NCBI GenBank assembly: GCA_023401925.1
Contig: JAEXDA010000048.1
Span: 62,001-126,000, forward strand
From: Bacillota bacterium
GTDB lineage: Bacteria > Bacillota > UBA4882 > UBA8346
Direction: 5' to 3'
DNA: 64,000 nucleotides
The position numbers and the translations under genes are program-made. The notes under the pieces were generated by a model. The model searched no databases. It had not been told where the DNA came from and worked only from the letters and a program-made list of their open reading frames with translations. This document shows, piece by piece, positions 15,470-24,160 of this stretch. The stretch's first letter is position 1, and every line of letters starts with the position of its first letter.

Positions 15470-16125
15470 TGTTTTAATACCTCTTCCGCTTTTCGGTTGG
15501 TTTCGTGCAGGGCATCCTGTAAACGTTTTTTCTCGTTCTCCATATTTTCCTCAGTCAACTTCGCGGTTACTTTCAGAGGTGTTCCAAAATAAACTACACA
15601 TCGGGTAAAAGGTTTGGGAACCACAAATTTATCCCAACTTTTTTCGGAAATCCATTTGCGGGCATAAACTAAGGCTACAGGAATTAACGGCGCACCTGTT
15701 TTCTGCGCCAAGTAAATACTGCCCGGTTCGATGTGATAAATCGGACCCTGAGCATCCGGCGTGATAACCGTACCCGCCCCTTGGCGCAATACCTTCATAA
15801 GTTCCACCAACCCATGGACTCCGCCCTTTCGACTGGAACCTCTGATAATTTTCCAACCCATTTTACGCATGATGGAACTGGATACTTCTCCGTCCCGGTG
15901 CATACTGGAGAGTATATAATATCCACAACCTCGTAAAATATAAAAGCCTATGAGTTGTTGACCGTGCCAGGCATTAACGATAAAGCCTTCCTTGCCATGG
16001 TAATAATCAAGCTGTTCCCGCCCGATTACCCGGAAACGCAAGGAATGTCCGAGTAGCCAAATTAAAAAAGTTGCAATATTAATCTGTAATCGAAAAAATA
16101 AACTTTGTTTCTCCTTTAATTTCAT
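15451..16125 (-). CDS. LPLAT-family (DUF374) acyltransferase
   Basis: This 224-residue protein belongs to the lysophospholipid acyltransferase superfamily, DUF374 type. An N-terminal hydrophobic segment (about 10-28) precedes VNAWHGQQLIGFYILRG near residue 50, SMHRDGE near 75, GWKIIRGSSRKGG near 90, and TPDAQGP near 122. It is the first gene of the Kdo/lipid A operon and overlaps waaA by 19 bases, which suggests a role in acylating the lipid A precursor, as LpxL-like enzymes do. The acyl acceptor is inferred from context only. ATG with AAGGG site. Confidence 0.85.
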   Translation of the reverse strand: MKLKEKQSLFFRLQINIATFLIWLLGHSLRFRVIGREQLDYYHGKEGFIVNAWHGQQLIGFYILRGCGYYILSSMHRDGEVSSSIMRKMGWKIIRGSSRKGGVHGLVELMKVLRQGAGTVITPDAQGPIYHIEPGSIYLAQKTGAPLIPVALVYARKWISEKSWDKFVVPKPFTRCVVYFGTPLKVTAKLTEENMENEKKRLQDALHETNRKAEEVLKQWQSGK

Positions 16126-16170
16126 TGAGGATCCCTTCGTTAGTTATTATCATTGAATGAACGGCCAAAA

Positions 16171-16210
16171 CCCAAAACAAAAAATAATCTAGCCTTGAAC
16201 CAAGTCTAGA
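16171..16210 (-). terminator. Terminator-like hairpin in the leader of the lipid A operon
   Basis: On the minus strand TCTAGACTTG-gtt-CAAGGCTAGA forms a 10-pair stem with one mismatch, followed by TTATTTTTTGTTTT. This is the form of an intrinsic terminator, yet it lies about 45 bases upstream of the first gene. It could be an attenuator or the end of an upstream transcript. The rest of 16126-16638 is AT-rich. A TTGACA (minus strand, 16307-16312) lies upstream but has no well-spaced -10. Confidence 0.5.
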
Positions 16211-16555
16211 ATTTTTCCCACAGCCAATCTATAACCCTACAATTCAAACAACATCAAGGATAAAACAAGCCATACCTCATTATAATTACTAGATTTATAA
16301 ATGTTTTGTCAACTTTATTATTTATTTTACCATATTCATTTTACATTGTTAAGCCCGATTATCCGAATAAACCTTGGAAATGTGTAGCACTCCCTATATT
16401 TCTACCCCATTAAAGAAATACCTTTCATTCATAAAATGAAAAGATTTGTAAACCCCTTACCAATAGTTTTTCATTTTGATGGCGTTATCTTGAAACTTTA
16501 CCGCTAACCCAGCGTTTATCATGATAATTAACTCATGGTTTTATCAAATTTAACT

Positions 16556-16583
16556 TTGCTTGGTATACTTTTTCTTCTATAAT
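16556..16583 (+). promoter_or_regulatory. Promoter for the zinc-ribbon gene
   Basis: TTGCTT (16556-16561), a 16-base spacer and TATAAT (16578-16583) lie about 55 bases before the ATG at 16639. Confidence 0.5.
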
Positions 16584-16638
16584 TATTTATGGTATTCGTA
16601 AACGAATAAGTGCCTACCATAAGAAAGAGGGATTTGAT

Positions 16639-16995
16639 ATGTCTTGTATTCATTGCGGCGCTCAAACAAAGCCCGGAGAAGATATTTGTGACAATTGCCG
16701 GCACCAGCCGGAAGTCACGGTATTATCCCCCGGCGAACGGGAAAATTTTCAAGGATTAACGATTGAACAGGCTCAAACCAGTAAAGACTATTACCATTCC
16801 GATACGGATGAATCCAATCCCCGTCCCCATGTGTTTGTGCGGCAATTCAGTTTTGGCTCGGGAAAAGGAAGTCTTTTGCTGAAGCTTTTATTGGGCGCCG
16901 TTTTTCTGGTCGTAATCGTTCTGGCTTTACCGGTAGCCTTGATTTTTTTGGCATTTTTCATCATCAACTGGTTATTCCTTCGTTCTTCACGATAG
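16639..16995 (+). CDS. Small zinc-ribbon membrane protein
   Basis: This 118-residue protein starts with a zinc ribbon (CIHCG and CDNC within the first 22 residues). A polar stretch of about 60 residues follows (TIEQAQTSKDYYHSD). A long hydrophobic segment spans about residues 80-113, enough for one long or two short membrane helices, and it ends in basic residues. No enzyme motif is present. The ribosome site is AAGAGGG. It precedes the GT39 gene in the same direction by 64 bases, where a solo IS-end-like sequence (ttttaagacagctcc, near 17012-17026) is seen. Function unknown. Confidence 0.75.
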   Translation: MSCIHCGAQTKPGEDICDNCRHQPEVTVLSPGERENFQGLTIEQAQTSKDYYHSDTDESNPRPHVFVRQFSFGSGKGSLLLKLLLGAVFLVVIVLALPVALIFLAFFIINWLFLRSSR

Positions 16996-17059
16996 CTCGA
17001 TTCACGAAATTACTTTTAAGACAGCTCCTTTCCTGCCACAATTGATTTGGAGGTTACCG

Positions 17060-18700
17060 ATGATTTCCTTAATGGAAAAATTACCCACCAAAAAAATCAT
17101 TTTTATGATGGTCTTGTTATTTATCCCCTTATTCCTGTTTTATCTGGGAACCCCTAGTTTATGGGATGAAGATGAAAGCGTCTATACGGAAATTTCCCGG
17201 CAGATGATTTTACGCCATGATCCGGTGGGGACCTATTTTAACTATACCCCCCGCTATGACAAACCCCCCCTTAACTTTTGGATTACTGCGGCTTTCTATA
17301 AAGGATTCGGCATGAATGAATTCACCTCCCGGATCCCTTCCACCATTTTCGCTTTTCTATGCCTGATATTAGCCTATTTATTCGGCAAAAAGCTCTTTAA
17401 TAAAAAAACCGGCATCATTGCAGCTTTAATGCTGGGTACCGGTTTCCTGTTTTTTATTGAATCGCAGATGGCTCTGATTGACACGACTTTGACTTTTCTG
17501 ATCGGGCTGACGCTCTATTTTTTCTATCAAAGCATGGTTGAAAACAAACCCCTTTTTTTGGTGTTAATGGGTATTCCTCTCGGCCTCAGTATTCTGGCCA
17601 AAGGGCCGGTGGCCTTAGTGATTACGGGCGCCACCGGTCTTGCCTTTTGGTCCTTTCTAACCCTTCAAAAAAAGACTTCCGGACGTTCGCTGTGGAATTG
17701 GTATTTGCTCGGCGGTTTCGCCATCGCCGCGGCCATCTGTCTGCCCTGGTACCTATCCATGGGATTTCGCTATGGAATGGACTTTATCCAAAGCCATTTC
17801 GGTTATCACATGTTCAAACGTTTCACCCAGCCCATTGAGAAACATGGGGGTGGATGGTACTACCATTTCTATTACATCGTTTTATTGTTCATCGGCTTTA
17901 TGCCTTGGAGCGCCTTTATTCCCGGTTCTTTAAAGCTTGCCGTGAAGCGTTGGTCGGAGACGGCTATTTTTTTCATCTTATCCTGGGCCGTGATTACTTT
18001 CGCCTTCTTTACCATTGCCCAAACCAAACTACCCGGCTATACCCTCCCTTTGTTTCTACCGGTGGCCCTGTTGATGGCCCATTGGTGGGAACGGCTTTTA
18101 TCAGGTTCCGGACTTCAGGCCAATCCTTGGTGGGGAATTATCATTGAACTGTTGATCGTTTTGGGTGTGGTTAGCCTGATTGCCACCCATCGCAGCGCCT
18201 TACCCCAGGGTTATCAAAACTCAATCTGGGTGCTGTTCCTATTACCGCTAAGTTTAATCATTGGAGTCTTTTTAATCTGGTTTTGGCGAAAAACCAATAA
18301 CGGCTATGAACCCTTTTTTAACGTCACATTTTTTGGATATTACCTTTTATGGGCTTTATTCATTCTTTTGTTGGTCCCCATCGTTGAAAACGGTAAACCG
18401 GTGAAATATCTGGCGGCCGAACTAAGGCCCTACCTTACCCGGCAGGATCGAGTGATTGATGCCATCGACGGCAGTTTTTCAACTCCCTTTTATACCCGGC
18501 ACCGAATCCTTTTTGTCAGACAGGATTCCAAGTTGATGTTCTATTTTCAACCTCAGAAAGGAGGACGGGGGCGGGTATTTGCATTTGTAAAAGAAACATC
18601 CCTCCAATACTTGAACCAACACCATATTCCCTATTACCAATTCTCCCATTTCGGTTCGGGGTATTTAATTACCAATCAACCGGTAGAAAAGGGCCCATAA
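17060..18700 (+). CDS. GT39/ArnT-like membrane glycosyltransferase
   Basis: This 546-residue polytopic membrane protein belongs to the PMT/ArnT superfamily. Acidic residues follow the first membrane helix (LWDEDESVYTEISRQM near 42), the usual catalytic loop, and YDKPPLNFW follows near 70. About 11-12 hydrophobic segments follow, then a C-terminal soluble part. Such enzymes move a sugar from a polyprenyl-phosphate donor to lipid A, protein or another acceptor on the outer face of the inner membrane. Divergence from the lipid A operon suggests lipid A or LPS decoration, but this is inference. The ATG at 17060 has TTGGAGG 6 bases upstream. Confidence 0.88.
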   Translation: MISLMEKLPTKKIIFMMVLLFIPLFLFYLGTPSLWDEDESVYTEISRQMILRHDPVGTYFNYTPRYDKPPLNFWITAAFYKGFGMNEFTSRIPSTIFAFLCLILAYLFGKKLFNKKTGIIAALMLGTGFLFFIESQMALIDTTLTFLIGLTLYFFYQSMVENKPLFLVLMGIPLGLSILAKGPVALVITGATGLAFWSFLTLQKKTSGRSLWNWYLLGGFAIAAAICLPWYLSMGFRYGMDFIQSHFGYHMFKRFTQPIEKHGGGWYYHFYYIVLLFIGFMPWSAFIPGSLKLAVKRWSETAIFFILSWAVITFAFFTIAQTKLPGYTLPLFLPVALLMAHWWERLLSGSGLQANPWWGIIIELLIVLGVVSLIATHRSALPQGYQNSIWVLFLLPLSLIIGVFLIWFWRKTNNGYEPFFNVTFFGYYLLWALFILLLVPIVENGKPVKYLAAELRPYLTRQDRVIDAIDGSFSTPFYTRHRILFVRQDSKLMFYFQPQKGGRGRVFAFVKETSLQYLNQHHIPYYQFSHFGSGYLITNQPVEKGP

Positions 18701-18715
18701 CTCGTATTTTCAGTT

Positions 18716-19150
18716 TTAGATGTCCTCTGGGAACCTTTGCTCCCTAGCTAAATGGATCAAATCCATCCGCTGATTTTCAGTAAGAACCATCTGGGGTGAA
18801 TTCTGATCCGTTGTATCCCGGTTTTCCACGATGAGGACCATGGCGTCTTTGCTTAATGTATGGGTGTGCCAGGTATCCTTTTTAATATTATAAATTGTAA
18901 GGGGTTCCATTTTTTGAGTCTTAATTTGAGTGATTTCTTCTTCACCTTCACCAATGTACAAAAGACACTGCCCTCGTAATAAAACAAAAACCTCATCGCT
19001 TTCCAGGTGTTTCTGCATCCTGGCGATATTCTGCGGCAACAATTCATCAATGAAATTTAAAACCGCCACCCGCCAGGATTCATAATCAATCACCGGGCGA
19101 TATCCTGCCCCGGTATATTGAAGAATTTCCAATAAATGATGATCCATCAT
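18716..19150 (-). CDS. WbuC-like cupin protein
   Basis: This 144-residue single-domain cupin has beta-barrel motifs MQKHLESDEVFVLLRGQCLL near residue 43 and TWHTHTLSKDAMVLIVENRD near 93. The metal-ligand pattern (H-x4-E then H-x-H) is partly kept. Related WbuC-type cupins occur near polysaccharide genes, and this one lies convergent with the GT39 gene, 15 bases from its stop. A role in sugar handling or metal binding is possible; none can be proved. ATG with GGGAGGG site. Confidence 0.75.
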   Translation of the reverse strand: MMDHHLLEILQYTGAGYRPVIDYESWRVAVLNFIDELLPQNIARMQKHLESDEVFVLLRGQCLLYIGEGEEEITQIKTQKMEPLTIYNIKKDTWHTHTLSKDAMVLIVENRDTTDQNSPQMVLTENQRMDLIHLAREQRFPEDI

Positions 19151-19165
19151 TCGTTTCCCTCCCTG

Positions 19166-21907
19166 TCATATTCTGGGTCCCAATTCCACTTGGATATGAT
19201 GGAAGTCGGCGTGTTGTCTTTTTATGAAATCTCCGTCGAGCAGATAAGCTGTTTCTCCTTTCTCTGTCGGGAGTGATGGAACTTCTATTCCGTTCAACAA
19301 GACTTTGGTCATTCGATATTCGCCAAACTGCCAATGCTTCGGATTATGATACTCAATCTCCAGTCGTTTCGCTTGAAAACAGGTGACCACTTTACAAATG
19401 CCCGAACTGTCAAACTGTTCCGGCAACAACTTGGGCTGAAGTTTCAAGTTCCCCCATTCTCCCTTGACCCCATAGACTTCACAAAGCATTGTCAATAAGA
19501 ACCAACTGGCGGAACCGGTCAAATAATGATACATCCCTCTGCCCCTGCTATTGAAATATTCGGGGAGCCCCGGATAAATCCGGCTTTTTTCAAAATTACG
19601 GCTCAAATCGTAAAGAGACTGCAATACCTTAAACCCCTCTTTGACAAGGCCTTGCCTATATAAGGCATTGGCATACATGGTCGCCATATGGCTGAAAACA
19701 GCGCCATTTTCCTTGTGGCCGAATGCGAAACTAAAAGCTCTTCCCAAATTGAGCTGGATACCGCCAAAATCGGTATTCAACCGGTAACCGCCCAAATCCG
19801 GATCCCATAAATAATGATCCACGCTTTTGACGATTTCCTCCATTTGATTCTTGGTGGCAATCCCGCCCATGATGGTAAAAACCTGACCGGTCAGAGTCAT
19901 CCGGACCCCGGCGGGGTGGTCCCCCTCCACTCTCTGGCCATCATTGTTATAATAGCCGTTAAACCATTGAAATCCCGCCTGATCGCGGATCCATTCCTTT
20001 TGCCGGATGTGACTTTTCATCCACTCGGCTTTCCGTTGCAGATCATCAGCGATTTGAATGAGATCGACGGCTTCCTTTCGGCCCGAGATGACGGAACCGC
20101 ACTTATCAAAGAAGGTATTCAACAATTGACGCTTCGCTGCGGCCAAGTGGTAATCGATGGGTTGATTCAGGGAATCCAGCAGCATTATCATTTCCTGAGC
20201 CAGTTCCGCTTGTCTGACGCCCAATTTTTCCGGCAAGATTCGCAGCAGCTCGCCGAAGCCTTCCAAACAATAGCAATATAAGGCGCTAAAGGCCACGCTT
20301 TCTCCTTTTTCGGCCGCCATATCCAAGGCGTCGTTCCAATCGGCGCCTTCCAGCCTGATATGGTTGTGCTCACCCACGTTAAAGAATTGCGTGACCAATT
20401 CCAATAAAAGATGCTCCAGGATGGTTCCCTGATAAATTTCACCGTTTTGGCCCCGCAGATCGTTGCCCTGCTCCGGGATCCACGATTGATCCAAGACGGT
20501 AGCCCGTCTTAATTGACGGTCCTTAAAATACCTTTGCGTAAGAAGCAAAAATTCAAAATCACCACTTTGATTGAGATACAGCTCGGTGGTGAGAAAAGGC
20601 CAAACGCCGTGATCCATCCAGGTACGGCAGATATTGTTGCGGTCAGCGATAAATTCGCCGGGCCTGGCGCCGATGATTGTGGCATTACTGCCGTCAATGC
20701 GGACCCCGGCGAAATTATTCCACAGGATCTCTTTGACTTCTAAAGGGTCATTCACCAGCAACGCCAGGCAATCCTGCCAAAGATCCCTCCACCCCCGGCC
20801 GCCCCGGCCATAATCATGATGGGGGAGAAACGAACAGCCGCAAATTCTCCGTAATACCGGCTGTAAATTAACCCATTTCAGCCAGTGATTAAAACCACGA
20901 TCCCCGGTCATAAAAGCCAGTCCGGCCAGGCGGGTTTCCCAATCCATCCGGTTTTGGGTCCATAATTTTTCAAAAGTCGCATCATTACAAAGTTGGGCCA
21001 ATTCTTCCATGGCCGCCCGGGAATCCTTAATCCCCAAAGCCACAATATAAGACTTGCTCTCCGCCGGATCCAAAACCACCTCTGAAAACCGCAAAGCGCC
21101 GATGGCTTCATAACCTTCCAGCCTTTCCCCGGCTGGGGTTGAGGCTTTAAGCTGGTTGACAACCGCTTCCGGCCATTCCAAATTACCGCCCTCGCCGATG
21201 AAATCCTCCACGATGGGGAAAAAGCCCGCCGGCGGCCTGCCATCGCCATCAGCAGCCAGCACCCCGTAGGTGAGATGGTTCTCCCGGTGGCCCCGTTCAT
21301 CAAAACAAAAGGTAGGTTGAACCACGATACCAAAAGGCATCGTAAAAATCCGGTGCAACAAAGAAGTTACATGGCGATGATCCCGCAGGTTGTCGGCGGA
21401 ACGGCCATAAAGCGGGACTGCCGCCGTGGGAGAGATCCTCAGGGGCCCTTCCGAAAGATTGGTCAACCTGACTCGCATCAATTCGACGGTGTCGGCTCCG
21501 GTTGGCACGAAACTGGTGATTTCAGAAGCAATTCCCAAAGCGGGATTTTCCCGGTAAATTTTTTGCCACAGAAACCCCCCCTCCATTTTAACTTGATCTC
21601 CCTTGGGTCCGTCACTTTCGGCAATTTGACGGGCCGAATTTCCCGTGGCCGACCAGACTCCCTTGCCTTCGACATAAACCCAGAAATTACGGGCCGCCCG
21701 TGAATTATGCAAATCCTCGGCAGAAACCGGCGCTAACAAAAAACTGTTTTGACCCAGCTTGGCATCGCCATGCAATACCGGCGTCACCGCAGAAATCATT
21801 CCGGCTTCGTTAACCAGTGGAAAATAAAGGTAGCTAGTTTGTTCAGGATGGTCTAAAAGAAATTCCGCTTTCTCATTGATAAAATTCCAAACGGATGGTT
21901 TTTTCAT
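19166..21907 (-). CDS. GH94-family disaccharide phosphorylase
   Basis: This 913-residue protein has the GH94 layout. It comprises an N-terminal beta-sandwich (about 1-290), a linker helix region, an (alpha/alpha)6 barrel (about 350-800) and a C-terminal beta domain. Key blocks are HHDYGRGGRGWRDLWQDCLA and EGADWNDALDMA, the latter carrying the acid aspartate. Family members split beta-linked glucosyl disaccharides with phosphate, giving a sugar 1-phosphate. The length is closer to laminaribiose-type enzymes (about 910) than to cellobiose phosphorylase (about 810), a weak hint. I start at ATG 21907; upstream codons overlap the permease. It ends a sugar ABC operon, so substrate is probably imported intact. 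Confidence 0.88.
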   Translation of the reverse strand: MKKPSVWNFINEKAEFLLDHPEQTSYLYFPLVNEAGMISAVTPVLHGDAKLGQNSFLLAPVSAEDLHNSRAARNFWVYVEGKGVWSATGNSARQIAESDGPKGDQVKMEGGFLWQKIYRENPALGIASEITSFVPTGADTVELMRVRLTNLSEGPLRISPTAAVPLYGRSADNLRDHRHVTSLLHRIFTMPFGIVVQPTFCFDERGHRENHLTYGVLAADGDGRPPAGFFPIVEDFIGEGGNLEWPEAVVNQLKASTPAGERLEGYEAIGALRFSEVVLDPAESKSYIVALGIKDSRAAMEELAQLCNDATFEKLWTQNRMDWETRLAGLAFMTGDRGFNHWLKWVNLQPVLRRICGCSFLPHHDYGRGGRGWRDLWQDCLALLVNDPLEVKEILWNNFAGVRIDGSNATIIGARPGEFIADRNNICRTWMDHGVWPFLTTELYLNQSGDFEFLLLTQRYFKDRQLRRATVLDQSWIPEQGNDLRGQNGEIYQGTILEHLLLELVTQFFNVGEHNHIRLEGADWNDALDMAAEKGESVAFSALYCYCLEGFGELLRILPEKLGVRQAELAQEMIMLLDSLNQPIDYHLAAAKRQLLNTFFDKCGSVISGRKEAVDLIQIADDLQRKAEWMKSHIRQKEWIRDQAGFQWFNGYYNNDGQRVEGDHPAGVRMTLTGQVFTIMGGIATKNQMEEIVKSVDHYLWDPDLGGYRLNTDFGGIQLNLGRAFSFAFGHKENGAVFSHMATMYANALYRQGLVKEGFKVLQSLYDLSRNFEKSRIYPGLPEYFNSRGRGMYHYLTGSASWFLLTMLCEVYGVKGEWGNLKLQPKLLPEQFDSSGICKVVTCFQAKRLEIEYHNPKHWQFGEYRMTKVLLNGIEVPSLPTEKGETAYLLDGDFIKRQHADFHHIQVELGPRI

Positions 21908-21951
21908 CTTGGATGGATTTTCATCCCCTTTCTCCTCTTCTGTTTGACAAC

Positions 21952-22833
21952 TTACCCTTTCAAGGCGCCGGTCGTCAGACTGTTTTGAACCTGCCGGCTC
22001 ATTAAAGTGTAAATCAGAAGTGTCGGCAGGGTACCCACCACCAAACCGGCCCCGATGGGGCCCCAATTGGTGACGAAACGGCCGACCATCGACATAATCC
22101 CTACGGTCAAGGTTTTATATTGTTCGTTATTGATAAATACCACCGCAAACATCAGTTCATTCCAGGTCGACAAGTAGGTGAAAATTGAAACTGTGGCGAT
22201 AGCCGGCTTAATCAACGGTAAAATAATGCTGGCAAAGGCGCGGTAAATGGTGCATCCATCCAGACAGGCCGATTCTTCCAACTCCCGCGGAATGGTTTCC
22301 AGAAAACCGGCAAAAACAAAGATCGCCATCGGTAAAGCAAAAGCCACATAAGGAATGATCAGGGCCAGGTAACTGTTGAGCAAATGAAGATCCCGCAAGA
22401 TCAGAAATAACGGCAAAAGGGCCGAATGGATCGGGATCATCAAACCCAGTAGAAAAGTCACCAATACCACCTTACTCAGCTTCCAGCGCATCCGGGTGAT
22501 GGCATAAGCGGCCATTGCCGCCAGGATTCCTGAAATGAGAATAGTGATAAATGTCACGATGACACTGTTGAAAAAATATAATCCCACATTGCCCTGGGTG
22601 ATAGCTTGGGTATAATTGCCCCACAGCCAAAAGCGGGGAAACCCTAAAATATTGGCGCCAAAGATTTCATCATTATTTTTTAATGAAAAGAACACCAACC
22701 ATATGAGAGGGTAAATTTGAATCACCGTAAAGAGTCCTAAAATCAAAGTCAACAGGAAGCCGCTTCTTTCCTTCGTTTCTCCCTGCGAAGCCTTTTTCGG
22801 ATTGAATATTTTTCTTTCAACCGCCATCTTCAT
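21952..22833 (-). CDS. Sugar ABC transporter permease (MalG type)
   Basis: This 293-residue inner-membrane protein has six hydrophobic segments and the CUT1 permease EAA loop ELEESACLDGCTIYRAFASI near residue 195. It forms a heterodimeric channel with the protein encoded just upstream (13-base gap). A basic N-terminal tail of about 25 residues precedes the first helix. No ATPase gene lies in the cluster, so it must share an MsmK/MalK-like ATPase encoded elsewhere, which is common for CUT1 systems. The gene is followed by the GH94 phosphorylase. Confidence 0.93.
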   Translation of the reverse strand: MKMAVERKIFNPKKASQGETKERSGFLLTLILGLFTVIQIYPLIWLVFFSLKNNDEIFGANILGFPRFWLWGNYTQAITQGNVGLYFFNSVIVTFITILISGILAAMAAYAITRMRWKLSKVVLVTFLLGLMIPIHSALLPLFLILRDLHLLNSYLALIIPYVAFALPMAIFVFAGFLETIPRELEESACLDGCTIYRAFASIILPLIKPAIATVSIFTYLSTWNELMFAVVFINNEQYKTLTVGIMSMVGRFVTNWGPIGAGLVVGTLPTLLIYTLMSRQVQNSLTTGALKG

Positions 22834-22846
22834 GTACCTTCGCTTC

Positions 22847-23737
22847 CTAATATTCTACTTGTTCCGCTTTGAAAAACTTTTGAATTCCAATGGTCAACAC
22901 CAAGCAAGCGGCGATAATCAATACCGATACGGCGCTGCCATAGCCATACATGTATTTGCGGAAGATGGAATTAAACATCAAAGTACTAGGCATCTCCGTG
23001 GCATGGACGGGCCCGCCGTTGGTTAAAATGTAAATTAAATCGAAGGATTTCAAGGAACCGATGATGGCAAAGGTAACACACACTTTGATCATTGGCATAA
23101 TCAGGGGAATGGTTACCCGGAAGGCTGACGATAGGGAAGAAGCTCCGTCAATTTTGGCGGCTTCGTATATTTCCTTGGGGACCGATTTAGCGGCTGCATA
23201 AAGTAGTAACATATGATAACCGATATATTGCCACAGCGAGGCCACAAACACTGACCCCAGAGCGGTATCCATACTTCCCAGCCATTGCCGGGTCATCTCC
23301 TTCAAGCCCACCGCAGCTAAAAAAGTGTTTAACAAACCGTAATTCGGATGATAAATTTTCAGCCATAACTGGCCGATGGCCACCGTGGAGATAATCACCG
23401 GAAAAAAATATACGGTGCGGTAAAAATTCTCCCCTTTAATGCCCCGGGCCAACACCAATGCGAAAAACAAGGATAGCGGCAATTGCACAAACACCGAAAG
23501 ACCGGCTAAAAGAAAAGAATTGACCACGGACTTTGGGAAGCCGTCGTTGTTTACATTTTGAAACAAATCCCAATAATTTTGCAATCCGATATAGATGCCC
23601 TTGCCGATCCCGTCCCATTTCAATATACTGTAATAAGCCGAGATGAAGATCGGCAATAATACGATGGCGGCGAATATGATAAAAGCCGGCAAAACAAAGA
23701 TACAGATGGCCTTTTTGTCTCCCAAAACTTTATCCAA
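22847..23737 (-). CDS. Sugar ABC transporter permease (MalF type)
   Basis: This 296-residue inner-membrane protein has six hydrophobic segments and the EAA loop IYEAAKIDGASSLSSAFRVT near residue 190. It pairs with the MalG-type permease downstream. The start is a TTG at 23735-23737 with AGGAGATG 8 bases upstream. It is separated from the upstream binding-protein gene by a 423-base region full of hairpins, which probably keeps binding protein expression above that of the channel. Confidence 0.93.
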   Translation of the reverse strand: MDKVLGDKKAICIFVLPAFIIFAAIVLLPIFISAYYSILKWDGIGKGIYIGLQNYWDLFQNVNNDGFPKSVVNSFLLAGLSVFVQLPLSLFFALVLARGIKGENFYRTVYFFPVIISTVAIGQLWLKIYHPNYGLLNTFLAAVGLKEMTRQWLGSMDTALGSVFVASLWQYIGYHMLLLYAAAKSVPKEIYEAAKIDGASSLSSAFRVTIPLIMPMIKVCVTFAIIGSLKSFDLIYILTNGGPVHATEMPSTLMFNSIFRKYMYGYGSAVSVLIIAACLVLTIGIQKFFKAEQVEY

Positions 23738-24160
23738 GAAATCATCTCCTATAAGTAGTGGTTAAGGAAGTCTCCTTAACCACTACGTAGTAAGCTGTAA
23801 ACTTAAATTAGCTGTTTCATTTACTTTGAAGGGGAAGGCCAGGGTCAATGTCATCGCCAAAACCGGAAAACCATGGTTTGTCAATATCTCCACCCAGTCG
23901 TGAACGGACTGGGCTGGGTATATCAAAAAACGTTCTAAAGGCCCTCCGGGCCTGAGTGAAAGCTTCGAAGCACAACCCAGCCCGGCCTTTTGCCGGGATT
24001 CAGAATGATTTTTATAACCTAGCCCAGAACTTTAGGTCTGGGTGGACAGAATGACCATCAATGATTTTAGGTATTTCCTTTTTATTCTAGCTTGATGACA
24101 TTAGAGGCTAGCCGCATTTAGTGCTCGCTGCCAGCCACAAAGTGAAGGCTAAATCCCCAC
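23738..24160 (-). promoter_or_regulatory. Hairpin array between binding-protein and permease genes
   Basis: On the minus strand, in transcription order: CCCAGA/TCTGGG (24023-24042), CCCGGC/GCCGGG (23981-23997), AGGCCC/GGGCCT (23939-23953, followed 8 bases on by TTTTTT), CCCAGTC/GACTGGG (23893-23913) and a perfect 14-pair stem GTAGTGGTTAAGGA/TCCTTAACCACTAC (23755-23786). The third resembles a weak terminator. Partial termination plus 3'-end protection after the binding-protein gene is the likely role. Confidence 0.6.

Noticed and set aside
19814..20281. 155-residue plus-strand frame
   Set aside because: It is antisense to the GH94 barrel, whose motifs are intact on the minus strand; no ribosome site.
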